From Bacteroidales bacterium (GTDB lineage Bacteria > Bacteroidota > Bacteroidia > Bacteroidales > Prolixibacteraceae), in contig JAAYAG010000055.1 in assembly GCA_012719495.1 (NCBI GenBank), positions 21,181-85,180 of the forward strand: 64,000 nt of DNA, given 5' to 3'. Below are positions 37,898 through 46,843 of the stretch, piece by piece. The notes under the pieces are model-generated. The model saw only the letters and a list, made by a program, of their open reading frames with translations, had not been told where the DNA came from and made no database searches. The position numbers and the translations under genes were made by a program. How positions within the stretch are numbered: the first letter of the stretch is position 1; every line of letters starts with the position of its first letter.

Positions 37898-37924
37898 AAA
37901 GGACAGGTATTTTGCCTGTCCTTT
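37898..37924. terminator. Bidirectional terminator between the small lipoprotein gene and ackA
   Basis: AAAGGACAGG at 37898-37907 pairs with CCTGTCCTTT at 37915-37924. Confidence 0.85.
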
Positions 37925-37945
37925 GTATATTTAAATATTACTAGG

Positions 37946-39145
37946 TTATTGTAGAAAGCTTAATGTATCTTCTGCGATCATAAGTTCTTCATTTGTAGGT
38001 ATTACCATAATTTTCACTTTCGATGTTGGTTTGCTTAGCAATGCTTCTTCAGCTCTAATTGTGCTATTCAATTCATTATCGAGGTCGAACCCAAGCCACT
38101 CCATTTCACTACAGATTCCTTGACGACACATGACATCGTTTTCGCCAATTCCACCGGTAAAGACCAGCACATCACAACCATTCATTGCTGCAGTATAGGC
38201 TCCAATGTATTTTTTAACCCGGTAAAAATACATCTCGAACGCCATCTTTGAAAGCTCGTTGTTGTCTTCGGCAACCGATTTTCGCAGATCTCTGAAATCT
38301 GACGAAATACCTGTCAATCCAAGCATTCCGCTATGTTTATTAAACAATGTGGAAGCAGTTTCAACGCCCAATTTTTCTTTTTCCATAAGATAAGTAACCA
38401 CGCCAATATCTAGGTCACCGGCACGTGTTCCCATCAACAGACCCTCTACAGGGGTGAATCCCATTGATGTATCAACAGAAACACCGTTTTTAATTGCTGC
38501 GATAGAAGCCCCGTTCCCAAGATGGCAAGTAATGATTTTCGAACTGTTGTAATCAATTCCAAGCAGTGAACATGCTTTTCGGCTCACATACCGGTGACTT
38601 GTTCCATGAAAACCATACCTTCTGATCCCGTATTTCTGGTATAAGCTATAGGGAATACCATACATGTAGGCATATTTTGGCATTGTTTGATGGAATGCTG
38701 TGTCGAAAACCCCAACTTGTATCATGTTGGGAAGAATTTCTTTGATAGCTTCAATTCCTTTAAGGTTTGGCGGATTGTGAAGTGGTGCAAGGTCGATGCA
38801 CTCTTCCATTTTTGCTACAACTTCATCGGTAATTAAAACACTACTGTTGAATTTCTCACCTCCGTGAACAACCCTGTGGCCTACAGCCGATATCTCGTTA
38901 AGATTGGCAACACATCCATGCTTCTTGCTCGAAAGCACTCCCAGTACATATTCAATACCAATTTTATGATCCAGAATCTCGCCTTCAAAAATTACTTCAT
39001 CACCGTTTTGCTTGACCAATTTGAGAAATGAACCATTCAGTCCAATTTTTTCAACAACGCCTTTGGAAAGCACCGTTTGGTCGGTCATGTCAAACATCTG
39101 GAATTTGATGGATGAACTACCACAATTTAATACTAATATCTTCAT
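37946..39145 (-). CDS. ackA: Acetate kinase
   Basis: AckA turns acetyl phosphate and ADP into acetate and ATP in the cytosol, the energy-yielding last step of acetate fermentation. From the ATG at 39145 it has 399 residues, opening MKILVLNCGSSSIKF, with VGHRVVHGG (about 85-93), FDTAFHQTMP, the catalytic region RRYGFHGTSH, the nucleotide loop HLGNGAS and a late FTGGIGEN. The five codons upstream start with TTG and add nothing conserved. It is the last gene of a pta, dehydrogenase, ackA operon, 86 bases after the dehydrogenase. Confidence 0.97.
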   Translation of the reverse strand: MKILVLNCGSSSIKFQMFDMTDQTVLSKGVVEKIGLNGSFLKLVKQNGDEVIFEGEILDHKIGIEYVLGVLSSKKHGCVANLNEISAVGHRVVHGGEKFNSSVLITDEVVAKMEECIDLAPLHNPPNLKGIEAIKEILPNMIQVGVFDTAFHQTMPKYAYMYGIPYSLYQKYGIRRYGFHGTSHRYVSRKACSLLGIDYNSSKIITCHLGNGASIAAIKNGVSVDTSMGFTPVEGLLMGTRAGDLDIGVVTYLMEKEKLGVETASTLFNKHSGMLGLTGISSDFRDLRKSVAEDNNELSKMAFEMYFYRVKKYIGAYTAAMNGCDVLVFTGGIGENDVMCRQGICSEMEWLGFDLDNELNSTIRAEEALLSKPTSKVKIMVIPTNEELMIAEDTLSFLQ

Positions 39146-39231
39146 TTGAATACTTTTCAACTTTAGTTATTTAGGTTTCCCTTGATAAAATGTGAAAACC
39201 CGAATTAATTCACTAAAAATTAAGGAAAAGA

Positions 39232-40182
39232 TTATTTAATCCGTTCACTGTTCTCATCGTAAAAAAAGAACCCTTTTCCACCGTCGAGCCCAAAGCGATG
39301 TTGTCTAATCATCTTTTTTATCAGCGGGTTTGGTTTATATCGCGCTTCGCCGAATTCGTTGAACAGGTTTTCCATCCAACGCACGGTACGTTCGAGCCCC
39401 ATAATATCAGCAAGAGCAAAAGGTCCAAGGCGCATCCCATAACCTGTCATCATAAGTTGTTCAATATCCTCAATATTCCCGGCACCTTCGAGGACTAATT
39501 GGCAAGCTTCGTTCAACATAATGGAATACATTCTTACGCTTATTCTTCCAGCCGATTCTTCTACAGGAATTGGTTTGCGTTTCACCATTTTAATAAACTG
39601 GCTTACTTTTTCAAATGCTTCATCCGAAGTATGCAGTCCCTTGGTGATTTCAACAATACGCGAATCAACCGAATTTATCATGAAGTGAATGCTTATACAC
39701 CGATCCTTATATTTCAGATTTTCAGCTAGTTCAGAAATCATTACTGTAGTAGAATTCGACGCAATAATGCATGTTGGAGAAACCACCTTTTCAATATCTT
39801 CAAAAACTTTGCGTCGCGAATCCACGCTGCGACCAATGCTGGTGAGTGATGCTGTTTCAACAACTAAATCGCAATCTTTCATATCTTTAAGAGAAGTTGT
39901 TGCCTTTATTCTCGACATAACAGCCTTTTTCTCAGAAACAGTAGCACCCCAATTTCTTATTCGACTTTCCATAATATCAGAAATTGAATTCAATGATTTT
40001 GTGATTTTTTCAGGAGTAGCCTCCCAGAACAATACATCCATTCCGTATGAACTGCATACTCTGGCAATATATTGCCCATCGTTTCCACAACCTACGATAC
40101 CAACTTTGGAAAATAGTTTTCCCGATTTCTTCTCCTTGCTTAGCCCATACTCCTCAATGGGTTCAATTATCTTTTCTGCCAT
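39232..40182 (-). CDS. 3-hydroxyacyl-CoA dehydrogenase-like protein (NAD-binding)
   Basis: From the ATG at 40182 the protein has 316 residues. It has the Rossmann motif VGIVGCGNDGQYIARV (G-x-G-x-x-G) at about 28-43, the family block ASNSTTVMISELA, the catalytic His in CISIHFMINS (canonical H-F-F-N-P), and N-E-A and the helical C-terminal domain from about 210. Relatives oxidise 3-hydroxybutyryl-CoA or similar. The H-F-M-I-N-S change drops the usual Asn-Pro, so substrate and even activity are uncertain. It sits ten bases after pta and 86 before ackA, so it is made with the acetate pathway; a link to acetoacetyl- or crotonyl-CoA metabolism is inference. Confidence 0.82.
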   Translation of the reverse strand: MAEKIIEPIEEYGLSKEKKSGKLFSKVGIVGCGNDGQYIARVCSSYGMDVLFWEATPEKITKSLNSISDIMESRIRNWGATVSEKKAVMSRIKATTSLKDMKDCDLVVETASLTSIGRSVDSRRKVFEDIEKVVSPTCIIASNSTTVMISELAENLKYKDRCISIHFMINSVDSRIVEITKGLHTSDEAFEKVSQFIKMVKRKPIPVEESAGRISVRMYSIMLNEACQLVLEGAGNIEDIEQLMMTGYGMRLGPFALADIMGLERTVRWMENLFNEFGEARYKPNPLIKKMIRQHRFGLDGGKGFFFYDENSERIK

Positions 40183-40192
40183 TTTAGACTTT

Positions 40193-41191
40193 TTAAAATT
40201 TATTAGCGGCTTGATTTGCAGTGATTGCCACCATATTAACAATATCAGAAACCGAACATCCCCGAGACAAATCGTTGATTGGGGCAGCCATTCCCTGCAA
40301 TACTGGCCCTACCGCTTCGGCTCCGGCCAAACGTTGCACTAATTTATATCCAATATTACCCGATTCAAGACCTGGGAATATCAGTACGTTGGCTTTTCCT
40401 GCCACTTTGCTGCCTGGAGCTTTCAACTCGCCAACTTCTTTAACCAGTGCGGCATCGAGTTGGAGTTCGCCATCGATCATCAGTTCAGGAGCCATCTGCT
40501 GAGCTAATTCTGTCGCTTTTCTTACCTTGTCGACTAACGGATGTTTTGCACTTCCTTTGCTTGAAAAGCTTAAAAGGGCTACCCGAGGTTCCATTCCGGT
40601 AATAGCTCTGGCCGTTTTAGCTGTTGTAACAGCAATTTCGGCAAGTTGTTCGGCACTAGGATCAGGCAACACGGCACAATCGGCAAAAACAAGGATACCA
40701 TCGGCTCCAAATTTTTGATCGACAAACATAAAGAATGCACCAGAGACAACACTGCTCCCTGGGGCTGTTTTTACAAACTGAAAAGCAGGCCGGAGAACAT
40801 CGCCTGTGGAATTAATTGCTCCAGCAAGTTCACCGTCAGCGTCGCCACATTTGATCATCATTGCCCCAAAACAAAGCGGATCGTTAAGCATTTTTAACGC
40901 ATCATCGTGGCTTAATCCCTTTTCTTTCCTGATCTCAACCATTTTTTCTGCGTATTTTTCCCTCTGCAAATCGGTTGTTGGGTCAATTATTTCAGCCCCG
41001 GATATATCTACATTAAGTTCTGCCGATTTTTGCTCAACTTCAGCCTTGTTTCCCAATAAAATTAGTCTGGCTAGTTTCTCTTTGATAATAATTTGCGCAG
41101 CCTTTAACGTTCTTGGTTCTGTTCCTTCGGGAAGTACAATTCTCATATTGTACTTGGCTGCATTTTGTTTAATTTGTTTCAGTAAATCCAT
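40193..41191 (-). CDS. pta: Phosphate acetyltransferase
   Basis: Pta swaps CoA of acetyl-CoA for phosphate, giving acetyl phosphate for AckA. The 332 residues match the short, single-domain Pta form (no DRTGG or CobB-like N-terminus): RIVLPEGTEPRTLKAA at the start, G-G-A-type CoA site in ADGELAGAINSTGDVLRPAF, SGAFFMFVDQ, FADCAVLPDP and the C-terminal FPGLESGNIGYKLVQRL. The ATG at 41191 is chosen over a GTG one codon earlier. It leads the operon with the dehydrogenase and ackA. A perfect -7 box lies at 41229-41222. Confidence 0.95.
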   Translation of the reverse strand: MDLLKQIKQNAAKYNMRIVLPEGTEPRTLKAAQIIIKEKLARLILLGNKAEVEQKSAELNVDISGAEIIDPTTDLQREKYAEKMVEIRKEKGLSHDDALKMLNDPLCFGAMMIKCGDADGELAGAINSTGDVLRPAFQFVKTAPGSSVVSGAFFMFVDQKFGADGILVFADCAVLPDPSAEQLAEIAVTTAKTARAITGMEPRVALLSFSSKGSAKHPLVDKVRKATELAQQMAPELMIDGELQLDAALVKEVGELKAPGSKVAGKANVLIFPGLESGNIGYKLVQRLAGAEAVGPVLQGMAAPINDLSRGCSVSDIVNMVAITANQAANKF

Positions 41192-41221
41192 CACTTACTC
41201 TATTTCTGGTAAAAAGAAGTA

Positions 41222-41229
41222 CAAAAGTA
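41222..41229 (-). promoter_or_regulatory. -7 promoter box for the pta operon
   Basis: The minus strand reads TACTTTTG, a perfect TAnnTTTG, with a predicted leader of about 25 bases before the pta ATG. Confidence 0.5.
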
Positions 41230-41386
41230 ACCTTTTTGTCCGCTTGTTATAATTGAAAAAAGTCATTTCGACGATATTTTTCAAAATTTTTAATTTTCAT
41301 AGAAGTTAGCTATTCGTAAGGTGAAAATCAATATTCATGCGATTCTTAAAAATCGTGAAATTCGGATCAACGGTCTCTAAAAGTGT

Positions 41387-41394
41387 TATTTTTG
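41387..41394 (+). promoter_or_regulatory. -7 promoter box for the TPR gene at 41415
   Basis: TATTTTTG matches TAnnTTTG perfectly. It lies inside the longer open frame from 41337 and so supports the ATG at 41415 as the true start. Confidence 0.5.
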
Positions 41395-41414
41395 AGAAGA
41401 TTTACACGATAATT

Positions 41415-43337
41415 ATGAGAAAATCCATCACAATACTTTTGCTTTTTTTAGCACAACTTGCATTTAGTCAGATCAATACTAACAATGTAATTCACACCGG
41501 ACGTAGCCGCTTATACTTTGGAAACTATGTTGGAGCAATTGAAAGTTTCAACATGGTTATTAAAATGAAGCCTTATTTACCTGAACCTTATTTTTATAGA
41601 GGAGTGGCCAAATTAGAACTTGATGATTTTAGGGGGGCCAAGGAAGACTTGGATAAGGCACTGGAGATTAAGCCTTTTTTTTCGGATGCAATTATGTACC
41701 GGGGTATTGTAAACTATAACTTAAAGAACTTTCAGGCGGCGCTCGATGATTATTCCAGTGCAATGGAATTAGGAGGGGAAAATGCTGATTTGTTGAACAA
41801 TCGTGGAATTTGTAAAGCGGCTTTACGAGATTTTGAAGGGGCTATTGACGATTATTCAAAATCTATAAAATTGAAAGCTAAGAATTACAATGCCTATTTG
41901 AACCGAAGTATTGCTTACCAGATTCAAAAACAATGGGATAAAGCCATCGCCGACTGTAATCAGTTGATAAGATTAAAACCAAATTCTCCAATGGGATACA
42001 TAAGTCGTGGTTTGGTGAAAATTGAAAAGCAAGATTATGCCAGCGCTTTACGCGACTTTGATGTAGCAGTTTCTTTCGATCATAATAATGCTTTTGCTTA
42101 TCAAAACCGAGGGATGGTAAAACAAGAGTTGGGTAGCTATGAAGCAGCCATTATGGATTACGATGAAGCGTTAAAACTAGATCCTTACATGGCCAGTGCT
42201 TATTTTAATCGGGGAATTGCCAAAGAAATGTTAGGTCGCGATGGATACCAAAAAGATTATGATACCGCTTCGCTCCTCGATCCTCGCTTTGCCAAACGCC
42301 CATGGCAAACTAAAGAAGAGATTGAAAAAGAAGCAGCTGCACAGCAACAACAGATCAAAGCCTGGCAACAAGCTCAAAAATCGGGCAATAAGCAGCCTGC
42401 GGCCACTGCCCTTCCCGATTCATTATCGCCTGCCGATTCTACCATGAAAAAGATTGATGTTGAAGAATTGAAACGCCGTAAAATAAGGGCAAACCTCGCC
42501 GTGGAAGACAGCCGTGAAAAACCTCTTTTCAGTGATGAGAATATTGAAAAAGTGAGCGTTCAGGATCGTAATATTGAGATTACCCTCCTGCCCAATTTCG
42601 AAATCTCTACAATCCAAAAAAATAATTCAAGCAACGAAAATGTAGGATATTTCAACCTGATTATTGAAAACCTGAATGCCCAAAACAATTATGAACCCTA
42701 CTTAACTATCACCAATAATCCCGATCGTTCGGTTTCTTCAATGGAATTCTTTTCTAATCAGATTCTTATGTTTAGCGAAAGAATTCGTGTAAATGAAACT
42801 TTTTCAGATAATTACTTTTACAGAGGGGTATTTTACTCGTTAACAGGTGAGTACAATAAGGCTATTGCTGATTTCGATAAAGCAATTTCACTGAACGAAA
42901 GAAATCTTCCAGCATATTATATGCGGGCTAATACGCGTACGACGATGATTGAAATAATTGAACGGCAGAAAGTAAATGAACAGTTTCTGGGAACATTAAA
43001 TACACCGAATCAAAAGGAGAAAATAGGAACACTTTCTTTTGAACTTTTCAACGACGTTTTTACCGACTATTCGGTGGTTCTCTATATGAATCCGCAATTT
43101 GTTTTTGGATATTTCAACAGAGGTAATATTTATTGTAAAAGCGAACGATATTATCAGGCTATTGAGGAATATAGCAAAGCTATAGAAATTGAGCCTGAGT
43201 TTGCTGAAGCATATTACAATCGCGGGCTGGTTAAAGTTCTTTTAAATGATGTTGACGGTGGAGCAAAAGATTTGAGTAAGGCTGGAGAATTGGGTATTGC
43301 CGAAGCATACAATGTATTAAAGAGATATTGCAACTAA
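41415..43337 (+). CDS. Secreted TPR-repeat protein
   Basis: The 640-residue protein begins with a signal peptide (MRKSITILLLFLAQLAFS, cut before Gln); a longer frame from 41337 has no signal and lies upstream of the promoter box. About seven canonical TPRs fill residues 25-260 (NYVGAIESFNMVIKMKPYLP, DFRGAKEDLDKALEIKPFFS, NFQAALDDYSSAMELGGENA). A charged, Gln-rich linker follows, with a central beta-rich part at about 360-450, then three more TPRs at the end. It is probably a periplasmic or outer-membrane scaffold; no enzyme motif is seen. It is a single-gene unit. Confidence 0.82.
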   Translation: MRKSITILLLFLAQLAFSQINTNNVIHTGRSRLYFGNYVGAIESFNMVIKMKPYLPEPYFYRGVAKLELDDFRGAKEDLDKALEIKPFFSDAIMYRGIVNYNLKNFQAALDDYSSAMELGGENADLLNNRGICKAALRDFEGAIDDYSKSIKLKAKNYNAYLNRSIAYQIQKQWDKAIADCNQLIRLKPNSPMGYISRGLVKIEKQDYASALRDFDVAVSFDHNNAFAYQNRGMVKQELGSYEAAIMDYDEALKLDPYMASAYFNRGIAKEMLGRDGYQKDYDTASLLDPRFAKRPWQTKEEIEKEAAAQQQQIKAWQQAQKSGNKQPAATALPDSLSPADSTMKKIDVEELKRRKIRANLAVEDSREKPLFSDENIEKVSVQDRNIEITLLPNFEISTIQKNNSSNENVGYFNLIIENLNAQNNYEPYLTITNNPDRSVSSMEFFSNQILMFSERIRVNETFSDNYFYRGVFYSLTGEYNKAIADFDKAISLNERNLPAYYMRANTRTTMIEIIERQKVNEQFLGTLNTPNQKEKIGTLSFELFNDVFTDYSVVLYMNPQFVFGYFNRGNIYCKSERYYQAIEEYSKAIEIEPEFAEAYYNRGLVKVLLNDVDGGAKDLSKAGELGIAEAYNVLKRYCN

Positions 43338-43351
43338 CTCTTAAAATATAT

Positions 43352-43389
43352 AAAAAACAATTGGCCAACCAGTTAAGGAAGGCCAATTG
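43352..43389 (-). terminator. Terminator after the DUF4395 gene
   Basis: CAATTGGCC at 43358-43366 pairs with GGCCAATTG at 43381-43389. On the minus strand the stem is followed by TTTTTT. Confidence 0.8.
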
Positions 43390-43410
43390 ATCAAAAAAAA
43401 GTAATAAAGG

Positions 43411-43839
43411 TTAAACTAAAGGTCGAAGAATCGGATATATTTTACAGGCCACACAAAGGCCAAATGCAGTTTCGAGAAATGAGAACAGTGCCAGAATTGA
43501 TATAACTAAGATTGCAGCAGATGGCAACATGGCTATTTGAAGTAATAAAGCACTCAAACAAAACACCATCCCTATTTGCGCCGCAAAAATTTTAGGACCA
43601 GCATTAATACTTTTACTTTTCAAATTCAGTACTTTAACTAACCATTTACTCATTAAGCTTACTGGGCTGTATTTTCCATCGAAAAACCCACGAATTGAAA
43701 AATCGATGGCTAGAAAAGCTAGAATTGCCGGATTCTTTGTTATTATGAATAAAATTACCAACAGAAATGAAATGAGAGCATTAATTCGTGCCCCACGTTC
43801 ATTTATACTTTTATTGGTTATTGGACAAACAGATTCCAT
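43411..43839 (-). CDS. DUF4395 family membrane protein
   Basis: The 142-residue inner-membrane protein has two helical pairs (INALISFLLVILFIITKNPA, LAFLAIDFSIRGF, IGMVFCLSALLLQIAM, AILVISILALFSFLETAF). It has the family marks: a Cys near the start (VCPITNKSINERGARIN), G-P-K-x-F-A in the loop and a C-terminal C-x-x-C (GLCVACKIYPIL). The Cys pair hints at thiol or sulfur chemistry, as DUF4395 proteins are sometimes found with thioredoxin-like genes; that is inference. It has a -7 box at 43868-43861 and its own terminator, and is divergent from rarA. Confidence 0.82.
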   Translation of the reverse strand: MESVCPITNKSINERGARINALISFLLVILFIITKNPAILAFLAIDFSIRGFFDGKYSPVSLMSKWLVKVLNLKSKSINAGPKIFAAQIGMVFCLSALLLQIAMLPSAAILVISILALFSFLETAFGLCVACKIYPILRPLV

Positions 43840-43860
43840 AATTGAATGATTAATTCAAGA

Positions 43861-43868
43861 CAAAAATA
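43861..43868 (-). promoter_or_regulatory. -7 promoter box for the DUF4395 gene
   Basis: The minus strand reads TATTTTTG, 21 bases before the ATG at 43839, giving a very short leader. Confidence 0.45.
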
Positions 43869-43916
43869 AAAGATAAAAATGTCTTATATATTAAGAGGAT
43901 GTTAAATTATGAACTT

Positions 43917-43966
43917 TATTTTTGTTGAAATAAGCCGGAACAAATCAAACACAATAACTATTTTTG
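43917..43966 (+). promoter_or_regulatory. Two -7 promoter boxes before rarA
   Basis: TATTTTTG occurs at 43917-43924 and again at 43959-43966. The second lies only four bases before the rarA ATG at 43971, so a transcript from it would start at or within the start codon and be leaderless; the first would give a leader of about 40 bases. Confidence 0.4.
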
Positions 43967-43970
43967 TTGT

Positions 43971-45248
43971 ATGTCAAATCAACCATTAGCAGAACGACTC
44001 AGGCCCAAAAACCTTGATTCCTATATCGGTCAAGAACATTTGGTGGGGAAAGATGCCGTACTCAGGCGCATGATTGAGTCGAACAACATCACATCAATTA
44101 TATTGTGGGGACCTCCGGGTGTTGGAAAAACAACGCTGGCAAAAATAATTGCCAACACTCTCGACAGGCCTTTTTACACCTTGAGTGCAGTAAGTTCCGG
44201 AGTTAAAGATGTACGCGATGTAATTGATAAAGCCCAAAAGCAGCAATTTTTCAACCGTCCTAACCCAATTCTTTTTATTGATGAAATTCACCGGTTTAGT
44301 AAGTCTCAGCAAGATTCTCTGTTGGGTGCTGTTGAAAACGGTACTGTAACATTAATTGGAGCAACTACCGAGAACCCTTCGTTCGAGGTTATTACTCCGT
44401 TGTTGTCGCGTTGTCAGGTTTATGTGCTTAAATCGCTTGAAAAAGATGATCTTAAAAAGCTTCTTGATATTGCAATCCATACCGATAGTGAATTAAAAAA
44501 ACGGGAATTTATTATTGAAGAAGAAGAAGCTTTGTTTAGGTTTTCAGGAGGCGACGCTCGGAAATTATTAAACATCATTGAGCTCGTCGCAGCATCTGAA
44601 CCATCATCTCAAGTTGTTATAACCAACGAAAAGGTAACATTGTGCCTGCAACAAAACCCATCGGCGTACGACAAGAATGGAGAGATGCATTACGATGTAA
44701 TTTCAGCATTTATTAAAAGTATAAGGGGAAGCGACCCTGATGCGGCGGTTTATTGGTTGGCAAGAATGGTTGAAGGCGGCGAAGACCCAAAGTTTATTGC
44801 TCGACGACTAGTGATCTCAGCAGCCGAAGATATTGGGCTTGCCAATCCAAACGCACTTTTACTTGCCAATGCCGGATTTGATGCAATCAATAAGATAGGT
44901 TGGCCTGAAGGAAGGATTGTACTTTCGGAGGTTGCCATCTATTTGGCCACTTCACCCAAAAGTAACTCGGCCTATTGTGCCATCGATGATGCGATCGCTT
45001 TGGTTAAAGAAACCGGAGATCTGCCGGTACCATTGCATCTTCGCAATTCACCCACCAAGCTAATGAAGCAGTTAGGCTATGGAAAAGAATACAAATATGC
45101 CCATTCGTACGATGGCAACTTTGTCGACCAGCAATACCTGCCTGTAAAAATTAAAAAGAAAAGAATTTGGAATCCTGCTAATAATCAACAAGAAAACACG
45201 ATATCAGAGCGTTTGAAGAAATGGTGGGGCAACCGTTTTGAAAAATAG
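43971..45248 (+). CDS. rarA: Replication-associated recombination protein A (MgsA/RarA AAA+ ATPase)
   Basis: RarA is a clamp-loader-like AAA+ ATPase that acts at stalled replication forks. The 425 residues open P-L-A-E-R-L-R-P-K-N-L-D-S-Y-I-G-Q-E-H as in the family. Walker A GPPGVGKTT is at about 44-52 and Walker B FIDEIHRFSKSQQD at about 101-114, with sensor 1 GATTENPSFEV and the C-terminal tetramerisation part (SAEDIGLANPNALLLA, SNSAYCAIDDAI). The ATG agrees with the family start. It is followed after 64 bases by yccF. Confidence 0.95.
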   Translation: MSNQPLAERLRPKNLDSYIGQEHLVGKDAVLRRMIESNNITSIILWGPPGVGKTTLAKIIANTLDRPFYTLSAVSSGVKDVRDVIDKAQKQQFFNRPNPILFIDEIHRFSKSQQDSLLGAVENGTVTLIGATTENPSFEVITPLLSRCQVYVLKSLEKDDLKKLLDIAIHTDSELKKREFIIEEEEALFRFSGGDARKLLNIIELVAASEPSSQVVITNEKVTLCLQQNPSAYDKNGEMHYDVISAFIKSIRGSDPDAAVYWLARMVEGGEDPKFIARRLVISAAEDIGLANPNALLLANAGFDAINKIGWPEGRIVLSEVAIYLATSPKSNSAYCAIDDAIALVKETGDLPVPLHLRNSPTKLMKQLGYGKEYKYAHSYDGNFVDQQYLPVKIKKKRIWNPANNQQENTISERLKKWWGNRFEK

Positions 45249-45312
45249 TTAACTTCGATATGTTTTCAGATCAATTGATTTAGGCTATGATCAATAACTA
45301 TATAAATTAAAA

Positions 45313-45687
45313 ATGAAAGCATTAGGAAACATACTCTGGGTTTTGTTGGGCGGTTTTGTTATCGCTTTTGAATATTTGATAGCGAGTATATTGCTGATGA
45401 TTACCATTGTTGGAATACCTTTTGGAATACAAGCACTTAAAATGGCTGACATTGCATTGTGGCCTTTTGGTCGCGATACACGAACAACTGAACATGCCTC
45501 GGGTTGCCTTCCAACACTTTTCAATTTGCTATGGATTTTGGTGGGTGGATTCTGGATATTCTTAACCCATCTGATTCTTGGGTTATTATGTACTATTACA
45601 ATAATCGGCATTCCGTTTGCCCGTCAACATTTCAAACTGGCATCGCTTGCCTTAACCCCATTTGGGAGAGAGATATATTCGAAATAA
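45313..45687 (+). CDS. yccF: YccF domain inner-membrane protein
   Basis: The 124-residue protein is made of two similar halves (LGNILWVLLGGFVIAFEYLI, then LFNLLWILVGGFWIFLTHLI), each followed by T-I-V-G-I-P-F or T-I-I-G-I-P-F and a closing A-L-x-P-F-G. This is the duplicated YccF/DUF307 pattern with about four membrane helices. Its function is not known. It lies between rarA and kdsA on the same strand with gaps of 64 and 48 bases. Confidence 0.88.
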   Translation: MKALGNILWVLLGGFVIAFEYLIASILLMITIVGIPFGIQALKMADIALWPFGRDTRTTEHASGCLPTLFNLLWILVGGFWIFLTHLILGLLCTITIIGIPFARQHFKLASLALTPFGREIYSK

Positions 45688-45735
45688 CATTTGAATAGTC
45701 GAGAAATTTTTGTTATAACAGTAAAATTGAGATAA

Positions 45736-46554
45736 ATGATACTAAATATTGAAAAGTTAAAACACACAGATTCCGGTCAATTCCTTCTTATGGCTGGCCC
45801 TTGTGTTATTGAGAGCGAAGAAATGGTCATGAGAATTGCCGAACAGTTGGCCATTCTTTCCGATAAATATGTTATCCCTCTCATTTTTAAGGGTTCGTAT
45901 AAAAAGGCCAATCGTTCGAGGATCGATTCTTTTACTGGAATTGGTGATGAAAAAGCATTGAAAATATTGCGAAAGGTAGGCGAAACGTTCAACATCCCTA
46001 CCGTAACCGATATCCATACCGAGCAGGAAGCCGACCTTGCAGCCGCCTATGTCGATGTGCTGCAAATCCCTGCGTTTCTTTGCCGGCAAACCGATTTACT
46101 TATCGCGGCGGCACAAACGGGCAAAGTGGTTAATATTAAGAAAGGCCAGTTCTTAGCTCCCGAATCGATGAAATTTGCTGTTGAGAAAGTTCGTGATGCA
46201 GGTAACCCAAATGTAATGATTACCGAACGAGGCACCACTTTTGGCTATGCGGATTTGGTAGTCGATTATCGGGGAATTCCCGAAATGCAAAAGAACAATT
46301 GCCCTGTAATACTTGATATTACACACTCACTTCAACAACCGAACCAATCATCGGGGGTTACAGGTGGTAAGCCTGAACTAATCGAAACTATTGCCCGTGC
46401 AGGTATAGCTGTTGGCGTCGATGGCTTATTTCTTGAAACACACCCGAACCCAGCTGAAGCAAAATCGGACGGTGCTAATATGTTAAAACTCGATTTACTT
46501 GATCGTTTATTAGGTCGGCTTACTCGGTTACGTATGGTAATTAACGAAATGTAA
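45736..46554 (+). CDS. kdsA: 3-deoxy-8-phosphooctulonate synthase (KDO-8-phosphate synthase)
   Basis: KdsA joins phosphoenolpyruvate and arabinose 5-phosphate to make KDO-8-phosphate for the lipopolysaccharide core. The 272-residue TIM barrel shows AGPCVIES at about 15-22, FKGSYKKANRSR (about 52-63), the inner DILQIPAFLCRQTDL-like block, VNIKKGQFLAPESM, ERGTTFGY, DITHSLQQPN and a closing DGLFLETHPNP. An Asn in the metal-site position typical of the metal-free type (V-V-N-I-K-K-G-Q) and no Cys in the first motif other than G-P-C suggest the metal-independent form. It shows that the cell makes LPS. kdsB and others are not adjacent. Confidence 0.95.
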   Translation: MILNIEKLKHTDSGQFLLMAGPCVIESEEMVMRIAEQLAILSDKYVIPLIFKGSYKKANRSRIDSFTGIGDEKALKILRKVGETFNIPTVTDIHTEQEADLAAAYVDVLQIPAFLCRQTDLLIAAAQTGKVVNIKKGQFLAPESMKFAVEKVRDAGNPNVMITERGTTFGYADLVVDYRGIPEMQKNNCPVILDITHSLQQPNQSSGVTGGKPELIETIARAGIAVGVDGLFLETHPNPAEAKSDGANMLKLDLLDRLLGRLTRLRMVINEM

Positions 46555-46843
46555 TTCCTTAAAACAACTAGATTTTGTAGTATTCTTGCTATTGTTTTCG
46601 AATTTACGGATTATAAGGTTAAACAATCTGTTGAGTTCGTGCATTATAATATATTTAGGATAAAACTCTGTATAATAACATTTTACACAATAAAGTTCAT
46701 TCCACAAATTCATTTCTTTACATTTATTTCATCTAGATTTTTCGTTTGATGAAAAAAGATGCCCGTATTTTCGAAACGAAATGATCTGAAATTTGTTAAT
46801 AGTGTGTAGCAAAAATAAGATGATTTAATCAACACAGAAACAC

